64,000 bases of DNA from Bacteroidota bacterium (GCA_041658205.1 JBBAAO010000001.1:620001-684000); one strand, 5' to 3'; positions 42,725 through 52,373 are shown, numbered from the stretch's first letter. Made by a program: numbers and translations. The notes: a model not told the origin generated them from the sequence alone.

Positions 42725-44085
42725 TGACTCCTTCCAGCACTCCCGATGTACTGATTATCGGCGGCGGACTTGCCGGACTTTCAGCAGCCGTTGCCCTCAC
42801 TTCCCAACGTTATTCAGTTCTTCTTGTTGAACAACGCCAGCGTCTCGGCGGACGAACGTATTCATTTGTTCATCCCGAAACTGGTGACGAAGTCGACAAC
42901 GGACAGCATCTGATGATGGGATGTTATCACTCAACGCTTAACTATCTTGGGATGATTGACAAATTGTCCCTTGTTGAAATCCAACCAAATCTCTCCATCG
43001 TTTTTCGTGATCCCAAAAAATCTTCGTCAAGTCTGAAAACAATTTCACTTCCCGCACCATTCAACGTCCTAGCTGGATTATTGAACTTGGAAACTCTTTC
43101 GTTTTCGAACAGACTTGCATTGTTGCGCGTTGGAATATCGCTATTGTTTAAGAATCCTGATACCGATAAACACTTACAATCAATTTCCGTTGCCCAATGG
43201 CTTGATGAGTTGAAACAGCCAATTGAGAATAAAAAATATTTGTGGGACATTATTGCCATTGGTGCACTGAACGATTCCACCGATAGAATTTCCGCTTCAC
43301 TTTTTGTGAAAGTGCTCAAAAGTGCATTCTTTGGAAGCAGGAAGAACTCGTCCATGGTAATACCGAAAAAAGGGTTGAGCTCCGTGTTGGTGGATGGTGC
43401 TGTTGAGTATATTCAAAAACGGGGCGGAAAGATTTTGACAAATGTTTCCGTGAAACAAATTTCCATTCGTGCATCGCATCTTGAGAGCGTTACGCTCGAA
43501 TCGGGTGAAGTGATCAAACCTACAATGGTAATTTCCGCGGTTCCGTATTTCGATATTCCAAAGTTGTTTGGAAATGCTGAATCGATCGGACTGAACAACA
43601 TCGATAAATTTGTCTCTTCACCCATCATCACTATCCATCTCTGGCTGGATGCCCATTTTATGCAGGAACAATTTGCCGCGCTGCTCGATTCACCTATTCA
43701 TTGGGTCTTTAACAAATCCAAGATCTATGGGCGGGAAAATGAAGGATTGATGTATCTTGCGTTGGTCGTCAGCGGTGCTCACGATCTTGTAGAGAAAGAA
43801 AAAGATGAGATTGTAGAGATTGCTCATTGTGAATTGAAACGCTTTTATCCCACTGCTTCGGTGGCAAAAGTGATTCATTCGTTGATTATTAAGGAAAAAC
43901 GTGCAACCTTCTCTCCAAAGGTTGGGCTCGATCAGTTTCGTCCCGGCCATCAAACAGCTGTTGACAATCTTTTTCTTGCCGGCGATTGGACCGATACAAA
44001 ATTACCGGCGACGATTGAAGGAGCAGTGCAAAGCGGATTTGACTGCGCAAACGCAATTGATAAAATATTCATTTCAAAAAGGTGA
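42724..44085 (+). CDS. hpnE: Hydroxysqualene dehydroxylase (FAD-dependent)
   Basis: HpnE reduces hydroxysqualene to squalene. The 453-residue amine-oxidase-type flavoprotein has the FAD-binding DVLIIGGGLAGLSAAVAL at about 8-25, RLGGRTYSF and a C-terminal LFLAGDWTDTKLPATIEGAVQSG. I start at ATG 42724, which overlaps the hpnD stop; an earlier TTG is inside hpnD. No squalene-hopene cyclase is in the window, so the product's fate is unknown. The next gene starts 3 nt after it. Confidence 0.92.
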   Translation: MTPSSTPDVLIIGGGLAGLSAAVALTSQRYSVLLVEQRQRLGGRTYSFVHPETGDEVDNGQHLMMGCYHSTLNYLGMIDKLSLVEIQPNLSIVFRDPKKSSSSLKTISLPAPFNVLAGLLNLETLSFSNRLALLRVGISLLFKNPDTDKHLQSISVAQWLDELKQPIENKKYLWDIIAIGALNDSTDRISASLFVKVLKSAFFGSRKNSSMVIPKKGLSSVLVDGAVEYIQKRGGKILTNVSVKQISIRASHLESVTLESGEVIKPTMVISAVPYFDIPKLFGNAESIGLNNIDKFVSSPIITIHLWLDAHFMQEQFAALLDSPIHWVFNKSKIYGRENEGLMYLALVVSGAHDLVEKEKDEIVEIAHCELKRFYPTASVAKVIHSLIIKEKRATFSPKVGLDQFRPGHQTAVDNLFLAGDWTDTKLPATIEGAVQSGFDCANAIDKIFISKR

Positions 44086-44088
44086 TTT

Positions 44089-45540
44089 ATGAAAAAATTT
44101 GTGACCATGGTTTTTTTAATGTTGTATGCATTTCCCGCCTATGCTCAGGTAGAATCTGCAAAACCAATCTATAAAATCGAGACAAAACGGGAAGGGGTTT
44201 TGATCGGTTCATTTAACGTTGAACTGTTCCCGCTGATTGCTCCAAAGGCGGTCGCATATTTTGACAGTCTTGTGGCGATAAAATTTTATGATACCACGGC
44301 GTTTCATCGTGTTGTGCCCGGATTTGTCATTCAAGGAGGGGACCCGAATTCAAAACATCTTCCGCGGGAAACATGGGGGAATGGAGATCCGAGTCAGACC
44401 AATGTTCCGGCTGAATTTAATAATGTCTCGTATCTTCGGGGAATCCTCGGTGCCGCGCGCGATACCGATCCGAACAGTGCCAATTCGCAATTCTTTATCT
44501 GTGTGGCCAATGCTACTTCGTTGAATGCGCAATATACGGCATATGGAAAAGTTATTTCCGGTATGAATATTTGTGATTCCATTGTTGCTTCACCGCGTGA
44601 TGCAAATGACAATCCTTTAAAAAAGATTGATATGTTCGTGACGAAGATCGGCACAAACGATTCAGTCCCGTCAGTTCCCACAATGATTCTGCCACTTAAC
44701 GATGCAAATCGTATAACGCTCGATTCCAATGTGATCTGGTCGCCGGTGAGTGGAGCCGTATTGTATCATTTGGAGATTGCGACGGATTCTAATTTTACGA
44801 CAAAAGTATTTTCTACGGAGATTGGCGGTGCATCGTATCGATTGGCGAGTGTGCAATTGGGACTGAAGAAATATTTTTGGCGTGTTTCTGCCAATAATGG
44901 TGGACATCGTAGTATTTTTTCTCCTATCCGTTCATTCACTACTGCTGTTTCGATTCCAACGTTGCAATTTCCTGCCAGCGGATCGGTGAATCAACCAGGG
45001 AATGTGAAATTAGGATGGAATAAAGTTTCCGGCGCAGTTTCGTACCATGTACACGTTGCCACCTCGGCAAGTTTTTCGCAGACATCAACTGTGTATGATC
45101 AAAAGGGAATTACGGACACTACAAAACAGATGTCAGGACTTCTGCTTTCCAAAAAACATTACTGGCGCGTTGCGGCAGAGACTCCGGAATATGAAGGAGC
45201 GTTTACATTTCAATTTAATTTTACCACGGGTACTTCAACGGAAGTTGTTCAATCAAATGAGATTGTTTCTCATTTTTCGTTAGGACAAAATTATCCAAAT
45301 CCCTTTAACCCGACAACCACAATTCAATTCGGCATTCCTTCGAACGGCTCATCGAAACACGTTACGCTGCGGGTCTTTGATGTTTTGGGAAAAGAGATTG
45401 CAACACTTGTTGATGAAGTAAAAGAATCGGGAACATACGAAGTGAAATTCGATGCTTCAAAATTAGTTAGCGGCATCTATTTCTATCAATTAAAGACCGG
45501 TGAATTTGTCCAGACGAAAAAACTAGTTTTGATGAAATAA
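44089..45540 (+). CDS. Secreted cyclophilin-type peptidylprolyl isomerase with type IX sorting domain
   Basis: This 483-residue protein has a signal peptide (1-19, ending AYA). A cyclophilin domain follows (about 25-190) with FHRVVPGFVIQGGDP and NSANSQFFICV. Next come two fibronectin-like domains (about 195-385) in which SGAVLYHLEIATDSNF and SGAVSYHVHVATSASF are repeats of each other. The C-terminus (about 400-483) is a type IX sorting domain with NYPNPFNPTTTIQFGIP and a Lys-rich VLMK end. Placing a cyclophilin on the cell surface or outside by T9SS is unusual. It follows hpnE by 3 nt. Confidence 0.88.
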   Translation: MKKFVTMVFLMLYAFPAYAQVESAKPIYKIETKREGVLIGSFNVELFPLIAPKAVAYFDSLVAIKFYDTTAFHRVVPGFVIQGGDPNSKHLPRETWGNGDPSQTNVPAEFNNVSYLRGILGAARDTDPNSANSQFFICVANATSLNAQYTAYGKVISGMNICDSIVASPRDANDNPLKKIDMFVTKIGTNDSVPSVPTMILPLNDANRITLDSNVIWSPVSGAVLYHLEIATDSNFTTKVFSTEIGGASYRLASVQLGLKKYFWRVSANNGGHRSIFSPIRSFTTAVSIPTLQFPASGSVNQPGNVKLGWNKVSGAVSYHVHVATSASFSQTSTVYDQKGITDTTKQMSGLLLSKKHYWRVAAETPEYEGAFTFQFNFTTGTSTEVVQSNEIVSHFSLGQNYPNPFNPTTTIQFGIPSNGSSKHVTLRVFDVLGKEIATLVDEVKESGTYEVKFDASKLVSGIYFYQLKTGEFVQTKKLVLMK

Positions 45541-45549
45541 TCCATTCAT

Positions 45550-45588
45550 CCTCGAACCGTTTGACAAGACGGTCGAGGAGTCTTTTTT
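45550..45588 (+). terminator. Terminator after the cyclophilin gene
   Basis: A 10-11 bp stem with one bulge (CCTCGAACCGT/ACGGTCGAGG), an 8-nt loop and a trailing T run. Confidence 0.75.
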
Positions 45589-45777
45589 GGAAATAAGAAT
45601 TCTTTTTCATCCCGCATTGATATTTTCATTGCGGGATGTTCATTTTTAAAGCGATTTAGCCACTATTAGAAGGTCTAATTTTCAGAACCACGTGTTTACG
45701 TGATTGCAGAAGTTTGGTCAATTAGTTACTTTGCAGTAATTGCTTTACAAATTGGATAATGATATCCATTTTATTGT

Positions 45778-45882
45778 GTCGAAACGATTAGTTTACTCGC
45801 CAGTTTTTTGGCGGGCTAAGCTGTTCCAAAATATCAGATTCCCGAAATCTTTAAGATTTCGGGAATCTATTCTTTTCAAAAA
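45778..45882 (+). repeat. Leader repeat, copy 1
   Basis: The unit starts GTCGAAACG, contains a hairpin (CGCCAGTTTTTTGGCG) and ends with a 33-nt near-perfect palindrome at 45836-45868 (AGATTCCCGAAATCTT and its complement around one base). It lies immediately before the first large secreted-protein gene. It recurs at 48125-48229 before the paralogue and, incompletely, at 50490. Confidence 0.75.
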
Positions 45883-48123
45883 ATGAAAACAATCCTCTTC
45901 ATCTTGCTCTTTTCATTTTCTCTCAACGCGCAAGAGCGCGTACTTCTTCACATCAATCGTAATGGACAGCAGGAAGCGATCCCCCTCAAAAAAGGGGAGC
46001 GTGCGCAAGATGTTATCGCACGGATCGAAAATGAGAAATCTCATTTGCTCAATTCCAAAAAACCAAACGGTCTCATCGATACATTAAAATATTATCCTAA
46101 CGAAGCATCGCTGACAACAAATTTTGGTTTTATTCATCAAGATATTGCTTTGCAGTGGTATACTCCTGCTGCGGGTGGCATTATAAAAGAATTTTGGTGG
46201 CGGAATTATGAAAAAGGGGGTACTGTTCGAAAGGCAACAATCCGTGCATGGAAAGTAGATCCTAAAGTTGCAACTCGCCCATCAAGTGTGCTCACAAAAC
46301 ATTTAGGATACTATAAGGATCCCAATGACGGCGATGGACATGTTACACCATTTAAACCTGAAAATGGCGATCAATGGTTTTACAGTAATGGTGGTACTGA
46401 TTCATCAACGTGGAGATTTGATCCATTGGGGACGGAAGCATCGGGATTTAAAAATGGTTTACAGGTTTTTTTAGATTCCAATCAATGGCAGGGAATTGCA
46501 TTTGAAGATTATGGCGATACAATTGTGGTTTCATTAGGAGAACTGTTCGGTTTCACAATTTCAAATGAAACAAAGAAAAACGATATATTGATAGAGACAG
46601 ACGAAAGGATGGAGATTCTTTCGTGGACTAATTTAAATCCTGCACCATATCATTCGTATAAATGGTATGAAAACGGTCGTTCAGCTCCAGGAGTGGATAA
46701 TGGCTGGCACTTGCGCGGTGATTATGAATGGGGAATGTATGTAGTAATTGATTATTGTACAGATCGACCACCTCGATTTTTTGTCAATCCTGTTTCTACA
46801 ACTTTCGGTACGTTTCCAGTAAAAGTGACTGCAACAATTGATGGTTGGGGAGGATGTGGAATTCCTTATGAATCGGTTGATTATACTACATTGTTTTATA
46901 GGAAAGGATCAGGTGGAATCTTTGATAGTACGTTAATGATACGTGAAAGTTTTCCAAATTATGTTGGAACAATTCCCGGTTTTGATTATGGAGATACTAT
47001 ATTTTTCAAAGTGATTGCTACTGGGAATCGTTCAACAAGAAAATCTTCTCCACTTTACCAATACAGAATTTTCAAACGGTATAATGATCGCCTTTTTGTT
47101 CATAATAATGCTCAATATTTCCTTAAGACGGGAGCATTAATCTATACGAGCAGTCCATCGAAATATGATCAATGGTCTGCACCACGTGATGGGACTAAAG
47201 AATTGTCAACACTTTATGCTTTGTACGATAATATTTTGATTGCCGATGGTGGTTTTCCTGCTCGAGATGTTTATACAAAACTAAAAGAATGGATTGGAAC
47301 AGGAAGTTCAACTACAAAGAAAACTCTCTTTTTCACCAGTCAAGATTATGGTTGTTATATTCAACCAGCCTGTGGTGATACAACATTTCCAATAGGTGCT
47401 TTTGAAGAAAAATATCTTGGTATTAAAAAGCTCGGTCCTCAAGACCAGGGGCCAACAAACCGTCCAATTAAGATCACTCCTCAGTCTGACACCGTCACGA
47501 ATTATATTATTAAATATAATGCTGATAGTGCAACAACTCTGTGGTATTATCCATCGTTTGAGCTTGGATTTGCTTCATATCCCGATTTCATGACTCCAAC
47601 CGCCTCAGCAAAACCGGTTTTTAAAGATGCTTCCGGTCAAAATGTATATGGAATACGAAACGCCGGAACAAACTTTAATACGATGTTTTTTGCACTTGAT
47701 GTCGGTTCATTACAATTTCGAAGTGATACATCGCTTCATAATTCGGATTATTCAAAAATTACAGATCCTAAATATCGATTACTGGGTGATGTGAATTCTC
47801 TTGTTAATGTATTTATGGATGCTGTGACCGATGTGAAAATAGACGAAGCAAAATTACCAGCGGCGTATTCATTACAACAAAACTATCCTAATCCCTTTAA
47901 TCCATCAACAACAATTGAATATAACATTCCAGTCAAAAGTAGTGTGAATATCTCAATCTATAACACGCTCGGCCAAAATGTAGCAACAATAGTGAACGAG
48001 ACAAAAGAAGCGGGATCGCACAGCGCAACATTTAACGCGCAATCTCTTGCTAGCGGGGTGTACTTTTATAAAATGTACAGTGGTAATTTTATGAACGTAA
48101 AGAAAATGCTATTGATGAAGTAA
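45883..48123 (+). CDS. Large secreted protein of unknown function with type IX sorting domain, paralogue 1
   Basis: The 746-residue product has a signal peptide (1-16, ending LNA) and a C-terminal type IX sorting domain (about 660-746; QQNYPNPFNPSTTIEYNIP). The middle 640 residues are not a family I recognise. Striking parts are WYTPAAGG with EFWWRNYE near 100, PFKPENGDQWFYSNGG near 155, and TSQDYGCYIQPACGDTTFP near 490. It and the next gene are clearly similar over their length, each with its own leader, showing a tandem duplication. No ribosome-binding site precedes the ATG, and a strong hairpin lies just upstream. Confidence 0.8.
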   Translation: MKTILFILLFSFSLNAQERVLLHINRNGQQEAIPLKKGERAQDVIARIENEKSHLLNSKKPNGLIDTLKYYPNEASLTTNFGFIHQDIALQWYTPAAGGIIKEFWWRNYEKGGTVRKATIRAWKVDPKVATRPSSVLTKHLGYYKDPNDGDGHVTPFKPENGDQWFYSNGGTDSSTWRFDPLGTEASGFKNGLQVFLDSNQWQGIAFEDYGDTIVVSLGELFGFTISNETKKNDILIETDERMEILSWTNLNPAPYHSYKWYENGRSAPGVDNGWHLRGDYEWGMYVVIDYCTDRPPRFFVNPVSTTFGTFPVKVTATIDGWGGCGIPYESVDYTTLFYRKGSGGIFDSTLMIRESFPNYVGTIPGFDYGDTIFFKVIATGNRSTRKSSPLYQYRIFKRYNDRLFVHNNAQYFLKTGALIYTSSPSKYDQWSAPRDGTKELSTLYALYDNILIADGGFPARDVYTKLKEWIGTGSSTTKKTLFFTSQDYGCYIQPACGDTTFPIGAFEEKYLGIKKLGPQDQGPTNRPIKITPQSDTVTNYIIKYNADSATTLWYYPSFELGFASYPDFMTPTASAKPVFKDASGQNVYGIRNAGTNFNTMFFALDVGSLQFRSDTSLHNSDYSKITDPKYRLLGDVNSLVNVFMDAVTDVKIDEAKLPAAYSLQQNYPNPFNPSTTIEYNIPVKSSVNISIYNTLGQNVATIVNETKEAGSHSATFNAQSLASGVYFYKMYSGNFMNVKKMLLMK

Positions 48124-48124
48124 T

Positions 48125-48229
48125 GTCGGAACGGACAGTTTACCCGCCAGTTTTTTGGCAGGCTAGGCTGTTCCAAAATATCAGAATTCCGAAATCTTTA
48201 AGATTTCGGAATTCTATTCTATTCAAAAT
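48125..48229 (+). repeat. Leader repeat, copy 2
   Basis: GTCGGAACGGACAGTTTACC, hairpin CCCGCCAGTTTTTTGGCAGG and a 33-nt palindrome at 48183-48215 (AGAATTCCGAAATCTT and complement). Loop and stem changes are paired: the CCC/GGG of copy 1 is TCC/GGA here, which keeps the palindrome intact. Confidence 0.75.
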
Positions 48230-50488
48230 ATGAAAACAATCCTCCTTATTTTGCTCTTTTCATTTTCTCTCAACGCGCAAGAGCGCGTTCTTCTTCATAT
48301 CGGCCGAAATGGACAACAGGAAGCGATTCCTCTCAAAAAAGGGGAACGTGCCCAAGATGTTATCGCACGGATCGAAAATGAAAAAACTTCAATGATAAGC
48401 CCGGACAAATCACTGGGTCTGGTTGATACATTGCGGTATTATCCGAATGAATCATCGTTAACAACAAATTTTGGATGGACTCATCAAGATATTGCTTTAC
48501 AATGGTATACACCCGCCGCGGGAGGAAGAGTGACGGAATTTTGGTGGCGAAATTATGAAAGAGGAGGAACCATTCGTAAAGCGACTATCCGAGCTTGGCG
48601 AGTGGATCCTAAATTAGCCACTCGTCCTTCAAGTGTGCAGACCAAGTTTTTAGGGCACTACAAAGATCCTAATGATGGTGATGGAATGGTGACCCCTTTC
48701 AAACCGACAACAGGAAACACCTGGTTCTATGGTAATGGTGGAGCAGACTCGGCCACATGGAATTTTGATCCGTTAGGAACCGAAGTTGCCGGTTGGTATC
48801 CCGGGGGTGTCCAACTTACTATTGATTCCAATGTATGGCAAGGTATCAAATTAAAGGATTGGGGAGATTCGATGAACGTAAGGTTGGGGGAATTGTTTGG
48901 ATTTACAATTTCCAATGACACAAAAAAATCTGATATACTAACACTTAACGATGAGAGAATGGAAATACTTTCTTGGGCTAACGCAAATACACCTCCATAT
49001 CATTCGTACAAATGGTATGAAACCGGCCGTTTATCCCCCGGCCTTGATAATGGTTGGCATATGCGAGGTGATTACGAATGGGGAATGTATGTTGTGATTG
49101 AATATACAACGTGCCGACCCCCTACTTTCAGAATTCTTACCCCTACTTCGTTTAATACTACTCTTTCAACGAAACCGCGTGATCTCTGTTTTGAAATCAT
49201 CCCAGGAGGCTGCAATGGTTTTTTTGATTCGTTAGAATGTGTTACCGTTTTCTTTAAAAAGGGAAGCCCTGCAAAATATGATTCAATCCAGTTTTGTACA
49301 TTCATGGAAAAATATTGTTTACAGTTACCGGGAGGTAAACCGGGTGATACTATATATTGGTACATTCGTGCAGTCGATAAGCATGGGAATGTGACACAAT
49401 TAAGCGTTCGCAGCTATAAAATTTTCAAAAAAACTCAACCTCGATTATTTATCTATAACAATACACAATTTCCCCTTGAAACAGGAACATTAATATACAC
49501 AAGTAAATTGAACAAATACGATCGCTGGTCTGCACCGTATGATGGAACAGTCGAACTCGATCAACTGTTTTCGTTATTTGATCACGTCATCCTTGCCGAT
49601 GGATCATTTCCTTCGCGAAATATTTATCAAACGCTAAAAAAATGGCTTGATACAGGAACACCGGAAAACAAAAAGAATCTTTTTTTTACCAGTCAAGACT
49701 ATGGCTGCTACATCCAACCAATTTGTGCAGATACAACATTTCCTTCAGGATCATTTGAAGAAAAATATCTGGGAATAAAAACACTTGGTCCGCAAGACCA
49801 GGGACCAACAAATCGTCCTGTGAAGATCATTCCCCAGGCAGATTCAATCACGAACTATATTATTAAGTATAATGTAGATAGTGCAACAACATTGTGGCAT
49901 CATCCAACATTTGAACTAGGATTTGCAGCTTATCCGGACTTTATGACGCCAACCGCGTCGGCAAAACCAATTTTCAAGGATGGCTTAGATCAAAATGTTT
50001 ATGCTGTTAGAAATGCAGGAACGAATTTCAATACAATGTTTATGGCGCTTGATGCCGGTTCGTTACAATTCCGCAGCGATACATCTATAACCAAAGCTAC
50101 CGATGATCCGAAATATCGTTGGATTGTTGATGTACAGTCTCTTGCAAATGTATTTTTGGATGCTGTAACAGGCGTTCGAATAGAGGAAACAAATGTACCA
50201 GCAGTTTTTTCGTTACGACAAAATTATCCCAATCCATTCAATCCATTCACAACAATCGAATATAGTGTTGGAACTCGAAGTGTTGTAACCATTTCTATTT
50301 ATAATACACTTGGTCAAAAAGTAGCAACGGTTGTGAACGAGACAAAAGATGCGGGATTGCACAATGCAATTTTTAGTGCACAGTTTTTTGCTAGCGGTCT
50401 GTATTTTTATGAAATGCGCGCGCACCAAATAGAAGGGAGTCAAGCGGGCAGTTTTGTGAGCGTAAAGAAAATGTTATTGATGAAGTGA
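48230..50488 (+). CDS. Large secreted protein of unknown function with type IX sorting domain, paralogue 2
   Basis: The 752-residue paralogue of the preceding gene shares the signal peptide, the ERVLLHI.RNGQQEAIPLKKGERAQDVIARIEN start, the WYTPAAGG and TSQDYGCYIQP segments, LGPQDQGPTNRP and the C-terminal sorting domain (RQNYPNPFNPFTTIEY). The central third (about 290-400) has diverged most and is richer in Cys. Sixteen extra residues sit just before the final VKKMLLMK. Function is unknown; being secreted with FnIII/PKD-like beta segments, it may be an adhesin or enzyme. Confidence 0.8.
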   Translation: MKTILLILLFSFSLNAQERVLLHIGRNGQQEAIPLKKGERAQDVIARIENEKTSMISPDKSLGLVDTLRYYPNESSLTTNFGWTHQDIALQWYTPAAGGRVTEFWWRNYERGGTIRKATIRAWRVDPKLATRPSSVQTKFLGHYKDPNDGDGMVTPFKPTTGNTWFYGNGGADSATWNFDPLGTEVAGWYPGGVQLTIDSNVWQGIKLKDWGDSMNVRLGELFGFTISNDTKKSDILTLNDERMEILSWANANTPPYHSYKWYETGRLSPGLDNGWHMRGDYEWGMYVVIEYTTCRPPTFRILTPTSFNTTLSTKPRDLCFEIIPGGCNGFFDSLECVTVFFKKGSPAKYDSIQFCTFMEKYCLQLPGGKPGDTIYWYIRAVDKHGNVTQLSVRSYKIFKKTQPRLFIYNNTQFPLETGTLIYTSKLNKYDRWSAPYDGTVELDQLFSLFDHVILADGSFPSRNIYQTLKKWLDTGTPENKKNLFFTSQDYGCYIQPICADTTFPSGSFEEKYLGIKTLGPQDQGPTNRPVKIIPQADSITNYIIKYNVDSATTLWHHPTFELGFAAYPDFMTPTASAKPIFKDGLDQNVYAVRNAGTNFNTMFMALDAGSLQFRSDTSITKATDDPKYRWIVDVQSLANVFLDAVTGVRIEETNVPAVFSLRQNYPNPFNPFTTIEYSVGTRSVVTISIYNTLGQKVATVVNETKDAGLHNAIFSAQFFASGLYFYEMRAHQIEGSQAGSFVSVKKMLLMK

Positions 50489-50489
50489 T

Positions 50490-50534
50490 GTCGGAACGGT
50501 CAGTTTACCCACTATTTTTTTGGTGGGCTAGTAT
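50490..50534 (+). repeat. Leader repeat, partial copy 3
   Basis: GTCGGAACGGTCAGTTTACCC and the hairpin CCCAC...GTGGGCTAG repeat the first half of copies 1 and 2, but the 33-nt palindrome and a following gene are missing. This marks the end of the tandem array or a lost third copy. Confidence 0.6.
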
Positions 50535-50648
50535 CTGGCAAGAGGGATTGACCATCCGTTCTGCAAAAAAAAACGAAGCCACTTTATAGACGTTGCGACA
50601 ATGGGACCTCTCTTGTAAAGATCCATTGAAAACATTTGTTTAAAGTAG

Positions 50649-50680
50649 AAAACCCGAGTTCATCACTCGGGTTTTTGGTT
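50649..50680 (+). terminator. Terminator after the secreted paralogues
   Basis: AAACCCGAG and CTCGGGTTT pair around a 7-nt loop; T-rich sequence follows. It lies between the plus-strand paralogue and the converging minus-strand kinase. Confidence 0.75.
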
Positions 50681-50699
50681 TTTTATTTTTAATCTGGCA

Positions 50700-50716
50700 G
50701 TCACTTTCAAAGTGAC
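50700..50716. repeat. Short palindrome (REP-like)
   Basis: GTCACTTT-C-AAAGTGAC is a perfect 8-bp inverted repeat followed by GGTCAGC. It resembles REP hairpins seen with RAYT genes in related genomes. Confidence 0.4.
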
Positions 50717-50735
50717 GGTCAGCTAATTCTAAATC

Positions 50736-52373
50736 TTACGCCTGCATCGACGGCAGCATAATGCGGATGGTTGTTCCCTTTCCCATTTCGCTTTCAATTT
50801 CGATCTTTCCTTTATGATCGTCAACCACTTTTTTCACGATGGACATTCCGAGACCAGTTCCATGCTTTTTTCCATAAGTAACAAATGGTTCAAAGATTCT
50901 CCGTTTGACTTCTTCAGGCATACCTGTTCCCGAATCGATAAATTCGATCTTCACCATTCCGCCAATATCTTCGGTCACGGCTGTTAACGAGCCTCCCTGA
51001 GGCATTGCATCGCGTGCATTGCTGGCGATGTTATAAAATACGCGCACCATCTTATCCTGATCGAGCTTTACTTTCCCTCTAAAACTTAATTTCTTTTCCA
51101 GTTTGATGTTATTTTTGGTCAAATCTTTTTCAATGAACATTAAAACACCTTCCATCACATCTTCAAACTGCACTTCTTCAATATTCGTCGAGCTGACTCC
51201 CTTGCTGAAATCGAGAATTTCTTGAGCCATGTTAACAAAACGATCTACTTGATGAATCATTTCGTCAGCAAGTTTCGAAACTTCCTCGTTTCCACCTTTC
51301 TTTTTCATCACCTGCGCATACACGCGCAAGGTTCCCATCGGATTCTTAATATCATGGATGATGGTGCTAGCCATTCTACCCACCGCTGAAAGTCGTTCGC
51401 TTTGTACCATCTCCTGTGCAAGACGCGCATTTTCAATCGCAACGGAAGCATGGATGGAGAGAGCATTCAGGAACTCTTCATCGGAAGGGGTAAACGGTCC
51501 CCCCTTTTTATTTAACATTTGGAACACACCGATCGTTTTGCCGTCGCGGTTTCGCATTGGCATCGTCAGCATATTGTTCGTTCGATATCCCGATTTTTTA
51601 TCGACTTCAGGATTAAATCGCGGATCATTGTACGCATCCGGTATGTTGACAATTTCGCCGGTCTTTGCAACATATCCAGCCAGTCCTTTTCCTAACGGCA
51701 GACGGATTTCAATCACTTCACTTCCGCGTAATGCTTTGGACCAAATTTCTCCTTTGAGTTCATCAACAACATAAAGCGTTCCGCGGTCTGCAGTGATCGA
51801 TTTTATTGCTGTTTCTAAAATGATATCGAGAAGTTTCTCTAAGTCGAGAGAGGAGTTGATAGTCTTTGCTGCGTCAATCAGCATATTTAACTTACTGATA
51901 TGCTGTTTGGAGATTTCTACTGTGCGGTCGAGTTCGTTCACAATTGTCTGATCAGCACTTCGCAATCTTTTTGTAACGCTCTTCAAGATGTTCAACTGAA
52001 TAATGTTGTTTGACTTCAACATATTGTCGAAATCCTGCTTGCTGATACTAGCGCATGTCGTCTGTTCGACTGCTGTGGTGCGGGCTGATCGAACCTGGTC
52101 GTCTAATAATTCCATCTCGCCGAAGAAATCACCTTTGGTCAAGTACGCCAATACTGTTTCAGCACCATACTTTGTCACTTTGGAGATCTTTATTCTGCCG
52201 TCCAGAACAAAATAAAGGCGCTCACCGCGCGTATTTTCCTGAAAGATTTGTGTATTCGGTGCAAATTTCTCCTCCTTGCACATTTTCAGGATGGCATTCA
52301 AGTTCATATCTGCCACATACTTGAACGCGGAATTGAAACGAAGATTTTCTACTGTAAGAAGTGATTGTTCCAT
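50736..52373 (-). CDS. Sensor histidine kinase with cyclic-nucleotide-binding and GAF domains
   Basis: The product is 545 residues from ATG 52373; an in-frame ATG 201 nt upstream would add a hydrophobic, poorly conserved stretch and is less likely. Domains in order are a cNMP-binding domain (about 15-130; GERLYFVLDGRIKIS, GDFFGEMELLDD), a GAF domain (about 185-330) and a HisKA domain with phosphoacceptor His in HDIKNP at about 342. A HATPase follows with NIASNARDAMP, DSGTGMP and GTGLGMSIV. It should join cyclic-nucleotide and GAF-ligand sensing to phosphorylation. No receiver adjoins it. It may act on the orphan receivers elsewhere in the window. Confidence 0.87.
   Translation of the reverse strand: MEQSLLTVENLRFNSAFKYVADMNLNAILKMCKEEKFAPNTQIFQENTRGERLYFVLDGRIKISKVTKYGAETVLAYLTKGDFFGEMELLDDQVRSARTTAVEQTTCASISKQDFDNMLKSNNIIQLNILKSVTKRLRSADQTIVNELDRTVEISKQHISKLNMLIDAAKTINSSLDLEKLLDIILETAIKSITADRGTLYVVDELKGEIWSKALRGSEVIEIRLPLGKGLAGYVAKTGEIVNIPDAYNDPRFNPEVDKKSGYRTNNMLTMPMRNRDGKTIGVFQMLNKKGGPFTPSDEEFLNALSIHASVAIENARLAQEMVQSERLSAVGRMASTIIHDIKNPMGTLRVYAQVMKKKGGNEEVSKLADEMIHQVDRFVNMAQEILDFSKGVSSTNIEEVQFEDVMEGVLMFIEKDLTKNNIKLEKKLSFRGKVKLDQDKMVRVFYNIASNARDAMPQGGSLTAVTEDIGGMVKIEFIDSGTGMPEEVKRRIFEPFVTYGKKHGTGLGMSIVKKVVDDHKGKIEIESEMGKGTTIRIMLPSMQA

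Larger units (their letters stand above)
45541..45882. other. Intergenic region with two terminators and a leader repeat
   Basis: The 342-nt gap after the cyclophilin gene holds a terminator (CCTCGAACCGT with ACGGTCGAGG, 45550-45578, then CTTTTTT), a second hairpin with T run (CATCCCGCA with TGCGGGATG, 45608-45638) and the first copy of the leader repeat described separately. No coding sequence or tRNA was seen. Confidence 0.65.
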
